Counted from the stretch's first letter, positions 21,571-33,227 are shown. The stretch is DNA of 64,000 nucleotides from Polyodon spathula (GCF_017654505.1 NC_054534.1:48310788-48374787); one strand, 5' to 3'. Numbers and translations are program-made. The notes: generated by a model from the sequence alone, not told the origin.

Positions 21571-22513
21571 TATAGCTCTGGAAAAAATTAAGAGATCGTC
21601 CTTCACAAAGACAAATCTGCCCGATTCCAGCCTTGCTGAAGCACCCCCGGATGAGTCAAATTTTCAGCTTTGCCCAACACCTGGTCGTCTAATGGTTAGA
21701 CGGAGACCTGGAGAGGCCTACAAGCCACAGTGTCTCGCTCTCACTGTGAAATGTGGTGGAGGATCGGTGATGATCTGGGGGTGCTTCAGCAAGGCTGGAA
21801 TCGGGCAGCTTTGGCATGAATCAAGCCAAGTACAAGGTTGTCCTGGAAGAAAACTTGCTTCCTTCTGTTTTCCGACAATGTTCCCCAACTCTGAGGATTG
21901 TTTTTCCAGCAGGACAATGCTCCATCCCACACAGCCAGGTCAATCAAGGTGTGGATGGAGGACCACCAGATCAAGACCTTGTCACGGCCAGCCCAATCTC
22001 CAGACCTGAACCCCATTGAATACCTCTGGAATGTGATCAAGAGGAAAATTGATGGTCACAAGCCATCAAACAAAGCCGAGCTGCTTGAATTTTTGAGCCA
22101 GGAGTGGCATAAAGTCACCCAACATCAATGTGAAAGACTGGTGGAGAGCATGCTAAGACGCATGAAAGCTGTGCTTGAAAATCAGGGTTATTCCACCAAA
22201 TACTGATTTCTGAAGTCTTCCTAAGTTAAAACATTAGTATTGTGTTGTTTAAAAATGAATCTGAACTTATTTTCTTTGCATTATTCGAGGTCTGACAACA
22301 CTGCATCTTTTTTGTTATTTTGACCAGTTGTCATTTTCTGCAAATAAATGCTCTAAATGACAATATTTTTATTTTGAATTTGGGAGAAATGTTGTCAGTA
22401 GTTTATAGAATAAAACAAAAATGTTCATTTTACCCAAACACATACCTATAAATAGTAAAACCACAGAAACTGATAATTTTGCAGTGGTCTCTTAATTTTT
22501 TTCCAAAGCTGTA
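21571..22513 (+). mobile_element. Tc1-like transposon with internal rearrangement
   Basis: Both ends carry the TAGCTCTGGAAAAAATTAAG / complementary terminal repeat shared with the element at 31050-32685. The 5' half of the transposase is missing. In its place, 21598-21648 is an inverted copy of sequence that also occurs at 21778-21809 in the normal direction. Confidence 0.88.
21640..22206 (+). pseudogene. Tc1-like transposase pseudogene
   Basis: This covers the C-terminal two thirds of a DDE transposase. The first Asp motif is only partly left (DESNFQLCPTPG, just after the inverted segment). A frame break follows near 21820. From 21898 the frame is intact: [23 protein letters not shown] and the C-terminus to the stop at 22206. 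Second Asp and Glu are therefore preserved. Not functional because the DNA-binding N-terminus is gone. Confidence 0.85.
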
Positions 22514-23071
22514 TATTATGCCTGATGGCAGCCGCGACCACCGATTTCTGTTGAACATTTGATACTTTAGTACCTAGGATATGATTAACCCTAGTTTGGT
22601 TTATCTGGACTGCTCGATTTTGGACATTAAGCCTCAATTATTTGACACTACTCATGTCAGCAATGTAAGCGCTGCAAACAGTACACGTGAATGTGTAAAT
22701 TATGTGGCGCACACCGAATAGAAACACAGTTATACATGGTTTCAGAAGTAATTTTTTCAACTTTAGTATTAAGAAATTAGAAGAATGCAGACACAACATT
22801 CAGTTTTATAATGTTTCATCATAGCATCTAACTGTTCATAATATTGCATGTATTATTTAGTCATGTATTTTTAAAGTACCCTCTATGATACTGTTGTAAC
22901 AATGATGTGCAGTTGTACTTATCACTTCAGTCAACAAGGAGAATATGTACAGCAAGTGTCAGTGCACAATGCAAACGCAACGTTCTTACAACAAAATACA
23001 ATTGCATTTAACGTTACCGTCAGAAGTTCATATTAGTTGTATAGCTTATTCATTTAAAAAGTTGTTCTTAC
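22514..23071. other. No recognisable gene or element
   Basis: I see nothing coding. It would be intron if the upstream exon at 23072 is real. Confidence 0.45.
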
Positions 23072-23215
23072 CCGCTTTGATAAACCAAGTCTGCGTATGT
23101 AGGACGGTATATGCTGCTGTCTCCGGTTTTGTTTCTTTAACTTGGTACACCACTGTGTGGAGGGAGGTATGCATTGCATGCAGAGGTTGCGTTATTTAGG
23201 GTCTCAGCAAGTTGG
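23072..23215 (-). other. Candidate 5' untranslated exon of the hAT-derived gene
   Basis: On the minus strand a good donor, AAAGCGG/GTAAGAAC, lies at 23072/23071. It is the right strand and place for a noncoding first exon, since the coding exon at 20151 has an acceptor and so needs an upstream exon. The 5' limit is a guess, and no promoter motif is convincing. Confidence 0.28.
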
Positions 23216-23329
23216 GAATAAGCCCCTTCGCAGGAAAAACAGCGAATTCTGAAAAAAACAAAGTGCTTGTAGAACAAGGCACTCTTCAGTTTTGGGAAGC
23301 AATAAAAAAGGAAAACCGAATGTTTGGCT

Positions 23330-23480
23330 ATATTCAAAAGGAGCTATGATGTTGTTGTACAATGCAATCAATGGTAAGGCCGTACTAGAATACTATATTC
23401 AATTCTGGTACCTGCAACTCAGAAGGACGTTGTGTCCTTGGAGAGAATCCAGCAAAGAGCCAGACTTATCCCAGGTGAAA
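23330..23480 (+). mobile_element. Old CR1/L2-type LINE fragment
   Basis: The frame LYNAINGKAVLEYYIQFW matches the LYNALVRPHLEYCVQFW block of the LINE at 6.5 kb, followed by decayed ERIQQRARLIPG-like sequence. It is very diverged and short. Confidence 0.65.
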
Positions 23481-24552
23481 TATTGCTTTCTTTCAGAAGT
23501 CTGTTACTTTAAAAACCCCATGGTACTGGAGGTGTTCCTGTACAATGTTACCAGCAATTCCATATTTTTCATTTATCGTTTGAAACCTGAGCTTGCCTTG
23601 AGGAGAAATTTTAAAATACATTATTGTGACCTTTTAACTGTGCACTATAACGCAGTAATACTTCAGCCCATGCATTTCTTCAGTTTTCTGTTTTTCTTTA
23701 CTAAAATTATAACATTTTCTTTATTTATTTTCTGGTTAAGTTTTATTTGTCCATATTCTAATCTTGTGTTTATTTATGAAAGACAAACACATGTAATAGA
23801 GAAATAGACTCTTACATTTCTCTAATATCATTTTTAAAATGTGCCTTTCTTTTGGGGTCTGTAGGTCATATTGCCTTCAGTAACAATACAGGCACTAAGT
23901 ACTTAAATTAAAACTAAGGCTGCTCCCACACTGTTTTCTTTCCGAAAGGGGGAATATGTAGGTCCTACACGTTGGTACTTTAATAATAACTGTTTTTACT
24001 ACTAGAAAAGCACAAGGAAACCTGGTTACATTAGACCTAATTGTAACCATAAACACCCAGGTGCCACAAAAATGGCAGTTCTCAGTTGGAACAAGGAAAT
24101 ATGCCACTTCAAAGGAAGATGTTTTGATTAAGGCAAATTTGATAACAGTCCACTGGATGGCCCCTCAAAGGTCTGAGAAAGGTTAAACATATAATCATAG
24201 TAAATGGTAAAGCTATTTAGGAAAATAAAGGATTCAAAAACATAAAAGATAATAGGAAAGTCCATAGAAATTAAGAAACACAGACACTAAATAAAGATAC
24301 ACCAAATCAAATAAATCAGTAATAAATAACATAAGAGTAGTAGAATAACTAAACTTAACTAAATTCAAGCCCTTAAAGATCCACTAACTGAACCCTGCCA
24401 CTTTCAATACCCCAAAAGAAAGGCGTATTTTATAGGAAGACATAAATAAGACGTAAAATAAACTAGAAATGATAAGGTACGATGTATTGTCTTAACAAAG
24501 TTATAAGCACTGATTTTAAGAAAAATCATTCTTAAATTCATTCAGACATGAA
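23481..24552. other. No recognisable gene or element
   Basis: AT-rich with chance frames only. Confidence 0.5.
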
Positions 24553-24992
24553 TGTGATCGCCAGCAAATTAATTAAGAGTTGCTGTCAATCACACAGATA
24601 TTAAAAACTTGTGCAGAACGTGACCATCTCCAGATTGATTAATTTATTACTAAACTGGAGATGGTCACTGAATAAAAACCTGTAGCATTTTCTGATTGGA
24701 GTGGGTGTTTTGGAAGGAGAAATGGGACAAATTGAAAGTAAAAAAGAAACAAAGTAAAAACAAAAATAACACTGTTGCTACGCATGCTGGAAGCGCCAAT
24801 ACGGTAATTGATGGTGTCAGTTTGTGTTCGAGATTTGTTTTTGTTTGACCATTTATTTTGCACTATAAGCAGTATTTTTGTGAACGTGTTTTGTTTCTTT
24901 TTGTTTAAATAAACATGTGCGCACCAGCGCTTTGAACTCTGCAAGTACCTGTCTGCTTGGTCTGGAGACATCATCACAGCCATCCTGCCACA
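24553..24992 (+). mobile_element. Probable LTR
   Basis: A possible start TGTGATCGCC and a clear LTR-like end CATCCTGCCACA bound 440 bp. AATAAA near 24909 precedes a GCGCACCAGCGC segment like that of other LTRs here. Perfect 14-base arms GTGACCATCTCCAG (24620-24633) and its complement (24655-24668) stand next to a TATA-like GAATAAAAAC at 24671. No perfect target duplication. Confidence 0.5.
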
Positions 24993-25114
24993 ATGCGTAA
25001 CTCAGTTATTCTTTGTAATATTATATTGAAAACTCAAAAACTAATTTTAACACATTTTATTAACTCAAATTGTCTCATACAGACACACTGATGGTTGTTT
25101 TGTTGTTTTTACGC

Positions 25115-26468
25115 TGTGGCAAAGTGGTTTATTGTGTACCAGTACAGGAGAAAATGGGTTATTTTTATAATCCAGGTCTGGTGACTAAATAATAATCCCT
25201 GGCAAGTGCAGTGCACAGAGTAAATATTAACGGGGTTGCAGTCCCAAACAATAAAGACAAAAATCCGCTCCCCCAATATACTAACACGGTCACCAGTCCT
25301 GGGTGCGGGCAGTAGTGCTCATGGTGGGTGACACAAGTTTATAAGTGACAATAGTTCAGTGTTGTTCCGAGTTTTCTGCTGGCCCTTGGTGAACGTGTTA
25401 GCCATCTAATAATAACAAACAAGAACAATTATAGACAAATGTGGTGATTATGAAACAGGTGTAGAGGTGATGCGGTGCAAAAAGGAATGGCCAACAATTG
25501 TAATCCAGTGGAAAATGGTTTAATTGTAATCCAGGTCTGGCGACCAAAATAATAAACCCCGGCAATACACAACGATGTGTATTGCACGGAGAATACAACA
25601 GGGTTACAGTCCCAAACAATAATACTAATGGCCCAAGGCAACAGCTCCGGATGCATGTTAGCTGTCTGGTGGTTTAATAAACACAGACAGTTACTAAACA
25701 GACAAGACAAACAAACACAACACTCACGAATATTTCTCTATTTTTTTTTCGGCAGTCACTACTACAGCTCTCTCGGTCCTTCCAGTTTCACAACGTAAAA
25801 CCCCAAGTGAAGGAAAAGATTAGTGTTTCTCTGGCCCCTTTTATGCTACTCTGCATGATTCCTTGGTAAACGACTTTAGCTGCATCTATAACTTGCAGCT
25901 GCTACCTCGTTTACCTTCCGGGTCAATACGTTCCTGCAACAGAGTTTCACTTCCATCCAGGCTGACCGACTTCCCGACCTTGGAAACGAACGGTCAGGCC
26001 AGCCTGTCCAGATACTTTTCCTTTTGCTATTTAGCACCCTCAGAGGTCGAGAGGGAGATTTATAACCAGAACTCATTGTATTTCTGTCACAACAAAGTAT
26101 AAACAAAACAAATAAACACTCACAATGCTTTTTATCACAGGTTCTCTCACAGGTCCTTCCAGGTTCAATTGGTAAGCCAAAGCAAAGGAACAGATTTTGT
26201 TTCTCCATCCCCTTTTATGCCATCACACATGACCCCTTGATAAACAAGTGCAGCCACCCCTCCAATCCGCGACTGCCACATTGTTTCCCTTCCTGGTCGA
26301 TGTGTTAATGCACCGGAGTTCCGCCCCCTTTCTAGCTGGCTGACTTCCCTTGAAACCTGAGAAAGAACTGTCGGGCCAGCCAGTCCAAGGTACTCTGTTC
26401 TCACTGCTTAGCACCCTGAAAGGTTGAGAGGGAAATTTACTACCAAAAATCATTGTATTTCTGTCACG
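25115..26468 (-). mobile_element. LTR split by a younger LTR (outer LTR)
   Basis: The two parts, 25115-25439 and 26107-26468, join into one minus-strand LTR of the same family as the inner one when 25440-26101 and one copy of ACAAA are removed. The outer end reads CTGTCACG rather than CTGTCACA. I see no clear target duplication for the outer LTR. Confidence 0.75.
25440..26101 (-). mobile_element. Inner solo LTR with ACAAA target duplication
   Basis: The LTR is 662 bp, read on the minus strand TGTGACAG to ...CACCACA, flanked by perfect ACAAA (25435-25439, 26102-26106). On the minus strand a CATAAAAGGG box (25846-25837) follows nine-base arms GGTAAACGA / TCGTTTACC (25915-25907 and 25873-25865), with an inner pair TGCAGCT / AGCTGCA. 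Confidence 0.85.
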
Positions 26469-26469
26469 T

Positions 26470-26790
26470 ATGAATATTGATAAAATTTGTTAATATATTT
26501 TTATGTGGGGGTGGGGGGGCTAACACCTACCCCCTTTGTTAATATATTTTAACACCTGTGGACCAAATTGTGGATGGAGGGGGGGGAAAATTGTCAGGGG
26601 GGCGGAATTTGCAGTGACACCTCCGCTCCGACAACCTCTCATTCTCTTTACATTCCGTTCCCAGAGTTTGGATAAAGGTAGGATGTTTAATTCACCTTCT
26701 TAAAATATAGCCTGTTTAAATTATTAAATTTAATACATTATGTTGGGTTTTAAAAAACATCAGCCGCATTGTATGACATCATCAACTTAC
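26470..26790. other. No gene; G-rich runs
   Basis: Two copies of TTGTTAATATATTTT flank a G-rich then C-rich stretch (26504-26532). A second G run lies at 26576-26606. Nothing coding. Confidence 0.5.
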
Positions 26791-27616
26791 AAAACTGGCT
26801 AATAACTCTTTGTGGAGTCCAGATAGTGCCATGGTTACTATGGAACACATATAGAAAGACATGTATGCGCTATATAAAAATGTAAATTGCCTGTGACATC
26901 TGACCTCTCCAAAAGGTCAAATGTAAAACTGGGTAATAACTCCTAGAGAATGTAGATGGCGTTATGGTCACTGAAGAACACATATAGTAACCCATATATG
27001 CTCTATAAAAAACGTCATTGCATGTGACCTCTGACCTCACCTTAAGGTCAAATGAAAAGCTACCTTATAGCTACTTAGAAAGTGTAGATAACACCATTGC
27101 AAAAAAACCTGTGAAACTTTGCTGTATAGTTGTACCCTATGGAAAGTAATGCTCACAACTGAATGAAGATGATTGGGCACATGGATGGTGACCAACTGAT
27201 ACAAGTAAATTGCACGATAAAAACTAGGAAGCCGTAAAGTTGTTTGCAACTCTAGTTATTATAATTTTTTTTCCTCCCTTTTTTCAAGTGGCTCTAAAAT
27301 CAACACCGTTGCACAAAAACTCACGAAACTTGATAGGGTGGTATGCACCTAAGGGAAGTTTTGTCAGAGTGAAAAAACTAAGGTCATAGGTCACATGGTT
27401 TGGCAGCCATTTTGGATTTTTCGATCATTTTTGTAATGTTTTAAAAATCTTCTCCTCTGAAAAGCTTCTGGTAGAGATGAGAAACTTGGTGCAATAGACT
27501 ACCATCATGGCCTAGATGTACGGTTCTTCAAGAGAAGTCAATTGGTGACATGGTTTGGTGGCCATATTGGATTTGTCAATAATATTCTAAAGTTGTCTTC
27601 TCTGAAACCGTTATGC
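26791..27616. repeat. Diverged tandem repeats, 130-134-bp and 155-bp units
   Basis: Units of 130-134 bp start at 26791, 26925 and 27055 (the last decays). Units of 155 bp follow and share ACATGGTTTGG at 27393 and 27548. One unit of each kind reappears to the right of the LTR element, at about 29900-30120, and part of the shorter unit at 43505-43605, so the LTR element was inserted into a larger repeat block. Confidence 0.7.
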
Positions 27617-28134
27617 CGGGTCTGTGTAACACGAGTGCTTAAAATGTATATTTGTATTTTGTCACTAGGATTGAACAGCACTTCAAGTGCAAGTAAAAAG
27701 TAATAATATGTGAGCACAGGAAATTGCACTTTATTAATTCACGTACAGTTGTACCGCAACTCCAATTGAATGATTGATTAGCAATCGAGTCACGGTACAG
27801 CTGCATAAAAGCTGCATGTTTTCACCCACTCGGGGTTGTGTGTTCGGAGAGTGGAGAACGGGATTGGAGACAGAGGTAAAGAGAATAATAATAATCATTA
27901 AAAAGAAGCTCACCATGTTTTGTTTGTATAGTCTGTTTGTTTGTCTGTTTATTTTGGCTACCAGTGCCGTGTACTGTGTCTTTGTTTGTTTCCACCGTTT
28001 ATTTTCTGTCTGTTCTGTTCACTCATTAAATGCTGAGCAAAGCCATTCGCTCAGTTCCACCAAACTCCACCTCTCTGTTTGTTTATTTTCCTGTTTCTGG
28101 TCGGACATCCCCCACTCCAGCCGTCTTTGTGACA
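27617..28134 (+). repeat. 5' LTR (partial) of copy 2
   Basis: It matches the 3' LTR from about position 90 to its end. The arms beside the TATA-like CATAAAAG are GTACCG and CGGTAC, different from copy 1 but still complementary. Confidence 0.85.
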
Positions 28135-28209
28135 CATGGTGTAATCGTGGGATTACCAGCGCCACCTAGACGCCGACCAGAGCAGGGACCGCAGTTTTGG
28201 GGGAAAAAA

Positions 28210-29171
28210 GCAGGAGCTGCCTCTGCCTCCACCGCCTCCACCGGCAGGAGCAGAGCAGCAGGAGCTGCCTCTGCCTCCACCACCTCCACCGGCAGGAGCA
28301 GAGCAGCAGGAGCTGCCTCTGCCTCCTCCACCAGCAGAGGGTGAATGTCTGCTTGGTCCCTGTCCACCAGCAGAGGGTGAATGCCTGCTGGGTCCCTGTC
28401 CACCAGCAGAGGGTAAATGCCTGTTGGTATCACTTCCCCACCGTGGATGAATGCCTGCTAGTATCACTTCCCCCACCAGCAGAGGGTGAATGCCTGCTGG
28501 TATCACTTCCCCCACCAGCAGAGGGTGAATATCTGCTGGGTCCCTGTCCACCAGCAGAGGGTAAATGCCTGCTGGGTTCCCGTCCACCAGCAGAGGGTGA
28601 ATGCCTTTTGGTATCACTTCCCCCACCAGCAGAGGGTGAATGCCTGCTAGTATCACTTCCCCCACCAGTAGCGGGTGAATACCTACTGGGTCCCTTTCCA
28701 CCAGCAGAGGATGAATGCCTGCTGGTATCACTTCTCCCAACAGCAGTGGATATTTCGCTGCAGGAGTTCTGGGGGCTGGATTCCCCCCAGAGGGAGCTGC
28801 TGGCTATAAAGGGGGGAGAGGTCAGGAGACCACCTTCCCCCATAGCAGTTTCGCTGCCGGAGATCTTGGGGGAGGTCTGGAGACCACCACCCCCTGCAGC
28901 TTTTCCGCTGCTGGACTTGCCCCGGCTGAAGGAGTCAGTCTGGGAGCTGTCAACACGTCTGCTGACAGCCGCACCATTGGCAGCATTTCCGCTGCCAGTG
29001 GTACAGCAGGAGGAGAGATTTGCCCCACTGTCAGCACATCTGCTGACAGCATGGCCAGTAGCAGCCTGGCTACTGGCAACATTGCTGCCCATCAACCCCT
29101 TAAAGTCCCTGTTTTTGGCCCAGGACTTTGAACAAGACTTTTGGGATTTTAAGGGGGCAGGTGGCCATTGA
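28210..29171 (+). pseudogene. Proline-rich gag-like ORF of copy 2
   Basis: It begins inside the QELPLPPPP repeats; the zinc-knuckle start seen in copy 1 is deleted. About eleven units of PPAEGECLL plus GPC, GSR or VSLPP follow. A frame change at about 28436 moves the repeat into the frame that ends at 29171. After the repeats comes a unique C-terminal part (EFWGLDSPQRELLAIKGGEV to DFEQDFWDFKGAGGH) that copy 1 has lost. The unique part is rich in Pro, Leu and Ala and has no domain I recognise. Confidence 0.6.
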
Positions 29172-29213
29172 GGCCATGTGTGCTTTGCACAGGGAGGGGT
29201 ATATGTGACGAAG

Positions 29214-29810
29214 TGCCCACCCCTGTGTGTATTTTCTGTTATATGTTGCGTGTTGTGTGCTAATGTTGGTATATAGTCACTGGTACACGGGATATAAACG
29301 GGTCTGTGTAACACGAGTGTTTAAAATGTATATTTGTATTTTGTCATGAGGATTGCACAGCACTTCACGTGCAAGTAAAAAGTAATAATATGTGAGCACG
29401 GGGAATTGCACTTTATTAGTTTACGTGCAGTTGTATCACGACTCCAATTGAATGATTGATTAGCAATCAAGTCACGGTTCAGCTGCATAAAAGCTACATG
29501 CTTTCACCCACTTGGGGTTGTGTGTTCGGTGAGTGGAAAACAGGATTGGAGACAAAGGTAAAGAGAATAATAATAATCGTTAAATAGAAACTCACCGTGT
29601 TTTGTCTGTATAGTCTTTTGTTTGTCTGTTTATTTTGGCTACCAGTGCTGTGTACTGTGTTTTTGTTTGTTTCCACCGTTTATTTTCTGTCTGTTCTGTT
29701 CACTCATTAAATGCTGAGCGAAGCCATTTTCTCAGCTCCACCAAACTCCTCTCTTTGTTTATTTTCCTGTTTCTGGTCGGACATCCCCCACTCCGGCTGT
29801 CTTTGTGACA
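29214..29810 (+). repeat. 3' LTR of copy 2
   Basis: Complete at 597 bp, TGTGACGAAG to CTTTGTGACA, directly after AGGGAGGGGTATA. Confidence 0.88.
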
Positions 29811-30385
29811 GGCCGCTATGGTCAATTTGTATGTATTGCAGTGTTTTTCTATGGTAGAATGTGGTAGAGTAATGAAATGTTATAAAAGCAATAGAGGCCT
29901 ATGGGAATTAATGTCAACGAAAGAATGAAGTGATTGGTCACATGGTTTGGCAGCCATATTGGATTTTTTTAGCCAAATTTTTGAATGCCCGTAAAATGCA
30001 AAACTAGCTTTAACTCCTTACAGAGTGCAGATAGGGTAATGGTTACTATGGAACACATATATGAACCCATACAGTTTATGCGCTATTCAAAAATGTTCTT
30101 GACCTTAACCTTTCACCTCTCTTCTCTTTTTCAAATGCTAAATTCCATGATATGAAAGCTTACACAATGATTTTAGCTATAGAAGATCAGTATAGAACAT
30201 TTTTAAAATGTCTGTATAGAACAATTTATACTATTGAATTCACTTCTCTCTTTTAAGGTCAAATGTTAAATTATAGGATATTAATGCTTATAGAACAATT
30301 TTGATAATTGAATTCCCTTACCACACTTTTAAAATTACAAACTTACAAAGCAACCATACCACGCAGACAAAGTTTCTCCAGAAAC
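29811..30385. repeat. Continuation of the 155-bp and 134-bp repeat family
   Basis: ACATGGTTTGGCAGCCATAT (29939) and then CAAAACTAGCTTTAACTCC (about 30000) match units left of the LTR element. The stretch ends with GCAGACAAAGTTTCTCC (30363), also found at 35807. Confidence 0.6.
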
Positions 30386-30985
30386 TTTCATTCTAGTTAT
30401 TGTCTGCATTGTAAAAAGCAGACACTATTTTCTCTCGGTTTCTTTCTTGTTATTATTATTATTGTCTGCGTTGTAAAACATAGACATTCATGGGGTTTCC
30501 ATGAAAGTTTTTTTTTTTTTTTAACTCGAAACATTTACACAAGAAAAATGTTTCATGTAACATGCTTTTTGGGGTTTCAGTTCGCTCAGTTTATTTCTCT
30601 AGTAGACCGGGCTTTTCACCTGACGTCATGCAAATGAATGGGAAAGGTGAAAGTTGGTATATGTAAAGTACTTGTGTTGTTTTTGAAGATTACTAGTGAA
30701 ATTTTGTGAAAATGTGGTTTCCATGCGCAGAGAACTGGTACACAAGTGAATCTAAGCTGCAGTAATAAAGCAAAATACCTTATGTCTAGTTGGTTAATAA
30801 TGTGTTTTACTGCTCTTGTCCAAATTGTTTTTCAAATGTCATTAGTGGATTATTATCATGTCACTAGTAGTGAATACTGTTTCAACCTTCTTGACTCATT
30901 AATTAAAAAAAATAAACTAGGAGGTATAAAATGAAACTGACCAACTGGTATTGCAGATCACCATAGCTGAAAACCAACGGAGACA

Positions 30986-30988
<3 letters not shown>
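30386..30988. other. No recognisable gene or element
   Basis: AT-rich, chance frames only. Confidence 0.5.

Positions 30989-31049
<61 letters not shown>
30989..31049. repeat. (TA)n microsatellite
   Basis: About 60 bp of TA directly against the end of the Tc1 element at 31050. Confidence 0.95.
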
Positions 31050-31052
<3 letters not shown>

Positions 31053-32685
31053 CTCTGGAAAAAATTAAGAGACCACTGCAAAATGATCAGTTTCTCTGGT
31101 TTTACTATTTATAGGTATGTGTTTGGGTAAAATGAACATTTTTGTTTTATTCTATAAACTACTGACAACATTTCTCCCAAATTCCAAATAAAAATATTGT
31201 CATTTAGAGCATTTATTTGCAGAAAATGACAACTGGTCAAAATAACAAAAAAGATGCAGTGTTGTCAGACCTCGAATAATGCAAAGCAAATAAGTTCAGA
31301 TTCATTTTTAAACAACACAATACTAATGTTTTAACTTAGGAAGAGTTCAGAAATCAATATTTGGTGGAATAACCCTAATTTTCAAGCACAGCTTTAATGC
31401 GTCTTGGCATGCTCTCCACCAGTCTTTCACATTGATGTTGGGTGACTTTATGCCACTCCTGGCTCAAAAATTCAAGCAGCTTGGCTTTGTTTGATGGCTT
31501 GTGACCATCCATCTTCCTCTTGATCACATTCCAGAGGTTTTCAATGGGATTCTGGTCTGGAGATTGGGCTGGCCATGACAGGGTCTTGATCTGGTGGTCC
31601 TCCCTCCACACCTTGATTGACCTGGCTGTGTGACACTGAGCATTGTCCTGCTGGAAAAACCAGTCCTCAGAGTTGGGGAACATTGTCAGAGCAGAAGGAA
31701 GCAAGTTTTCTTCCAGGACAACCTTGTACTTGGCTTGATTCATGCATCCTTCACAAAGACAAATCTGCCCGATTCCAGCCTTGCTGAAGCACCTCCTGAT
31801 CATCACCGATCCTCCACCACATTTCACAGTAGGTACAAGACACTGTGGCTCGTAGGCCTCTCCAGGTCTCTGTCTAACCATTAGACGACCAGGTGTTGGA
31901 CAAAGCTGAAAATTTGACTCATCAGAGAAGATGACCTTACTCCAGTCCTCTACGGTCCAATCCTTATGGTCTTTTGCAAACCTCAGCCTGGCTCTTCTTT
32001 GCTTCTCATTGATGAAGGGCTTTTTTCTAGCTTTGCACGACTTCAGCCCTGCCCCTAGAAGCCTGTTTCGAACCGTCCTCGCCGTGCACTTCACCCCAGC
32101 TTCCGTTTGCCATTCTTTTTGTAGGTCACTTGATGTCATCCTACGGTTGCTGAGTGACATTCGAATGAGTTGGCAGTCATCCCGGTCAGTGGAGAGTCAT
32201 TTTCGCCCTCTGCCGGTCTATAGCTTTGTTGTCTCCAATGTGTGCTGCTTGACCTTGTTCTTATGAATCGCTGTCTTTGAAATTTTAAGGGTGGAAGCAA
32301 CCCAACGCTCATTGTATCCCTCTGCCAGTAAAGCCAGAATTGAACCCTCCTTTTTCTCACTCAAAACTTTCCTTTTCAACTCTTTGGGCATGGTCAATAG
32401 TTATTTTTTGATTCCAATTACTTTTGAGGTACTACTAACACTGTTTTGCCATCCAGCTGGTCCTATTGCAAGAGGATAGTGATGACCACAGGAGTGGTTT
32501 TTATACTTTTCCTCATTAAATAAGATTTGGTTCAGGTGATCCCCTAATCAGTACCTCATTCAGTAGAATGAGGTGTGCCTGTGTTGGTATTCAACAGACA
32601 CTGGAATGGAATGGCTGCCATACATGTAGAGATGCTGATTTAAGAAGAAAAATTTGCAGTGGTCTCTTAATTTTTTCCAGAGCTG
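31050..32685 (-). mobile_element. Tc1-like transposon, near complete
   Basis: Both terminal repeats (CAGCTCTGGAAAAAATTAAG at the left, complement at the right) are present and the element is 1636 bp. It is the fullest copy of the family also seen at 21571-22513. Confidence 0.93.
31375..32391 (-). pseudogene. Tc1-like transposase with two in-frame stops
   Basis: One frame of 339 codons runs from the ATG at 32391 to the stop at 31375 with only two nonsense codons, both in the N-terminal third. The N-terminal helix-turn-helix part reads MPKELKRKVLSEKKEGSILA. The catalytic Asp (FSDESNF), second Asp (FFQQDNAQCHTA) and Glu (NPIENLW) are all preserved. This is therefore the best preserved transposase in the window, but it is not expressible as one protein. 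Confidence 0.9.
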
Positions 32686-32700
32686 TGTGTGTATATATAT

Positions 32701-33224
32701 TGTGATGTATTCTGACCTTTTCAGCCGGAGTCCGCGTTGTTCTTTCAAACAGGTGTCTGTTTCTTTAGTTATTACACGACACAATGGAAGTGCTCTGTAA
32801 ACGCCGTGGCGTACGTTTATTAGCAAACAGAAGTTATAAACAAACAAAAACATAAAACAAAACCTAGCCCTTCTTTAGGCGCTAATTAAACTGGTTAACA
32901 GTAGTTCTATCTAATGCAGGGCAGGGTAAGCCTGTTCCCCTGTTTAAATCAATTCCACAAATCACCTAAACCAAATCATATTCAAGCACTTTTGTCAGAA
33001 CTCGTACCTTTGTTTCGACACACCTTTCCACCGATCAGTTTCTTTCCTCGCTCTCCGTTTCAACCCTCTCCCCTGAACACACCAACTGAAAACCTTTTTA
33101 ACCCCAACTTGATCACTCACATCTGATCAGCATTTGCCCATTAAATACACAATTAAGCAATTGTTACCTTAACTATACAATTAAGCAATTGTTACCTTAA
33201 CTATACAATTAAGCAATTGTTACA
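32701..33224 (-). mobile_element. Probable LTR with palindromic 28-bp repeats
   Basis: The minus strand reads TGTAACAATTGC to ...ACATCACA, 524 bp, with a TATA-like GGTTAAAAAGG near 33105-33095. The start holds 2.6 tandem 28-bp units, each with the palindrome ACAATTAAGCAATTGT. No target duplication was found, so the ends are tentative. Confidence 0.45.
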
Positions 33225-33227
33225 TTC
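33149..33227. repeat. 28-bp tandem repeat with internal palindrome
   Basis: Three starts of ACAATTAAGCAATTGT are spaced 28 bp apart, separated by TACCTTAACTAT. Confidence 0.95.

Larger units (their letters stand above)
27617..29810 (+). mobile_element. Nonautonomous LTR retrotransposon, copy 2
   Basis: A 5' LTR lacking its first part (27617-28134), a leader with ATGGTGTAATCG, a proline-rich ORF and a complete 3' LTR (29214-29810). As in copy 1, there is no pol gene. A polypurine tract AGGGAGGGG lies at 29201-29209. Confidence 0.85.

Noticed and set aside
33149..33227. Repeat-spacer pattern as a CRISPR array
   Set aside because: Too few units, no spacers of unique sequence, and the genome is eukaryotic.
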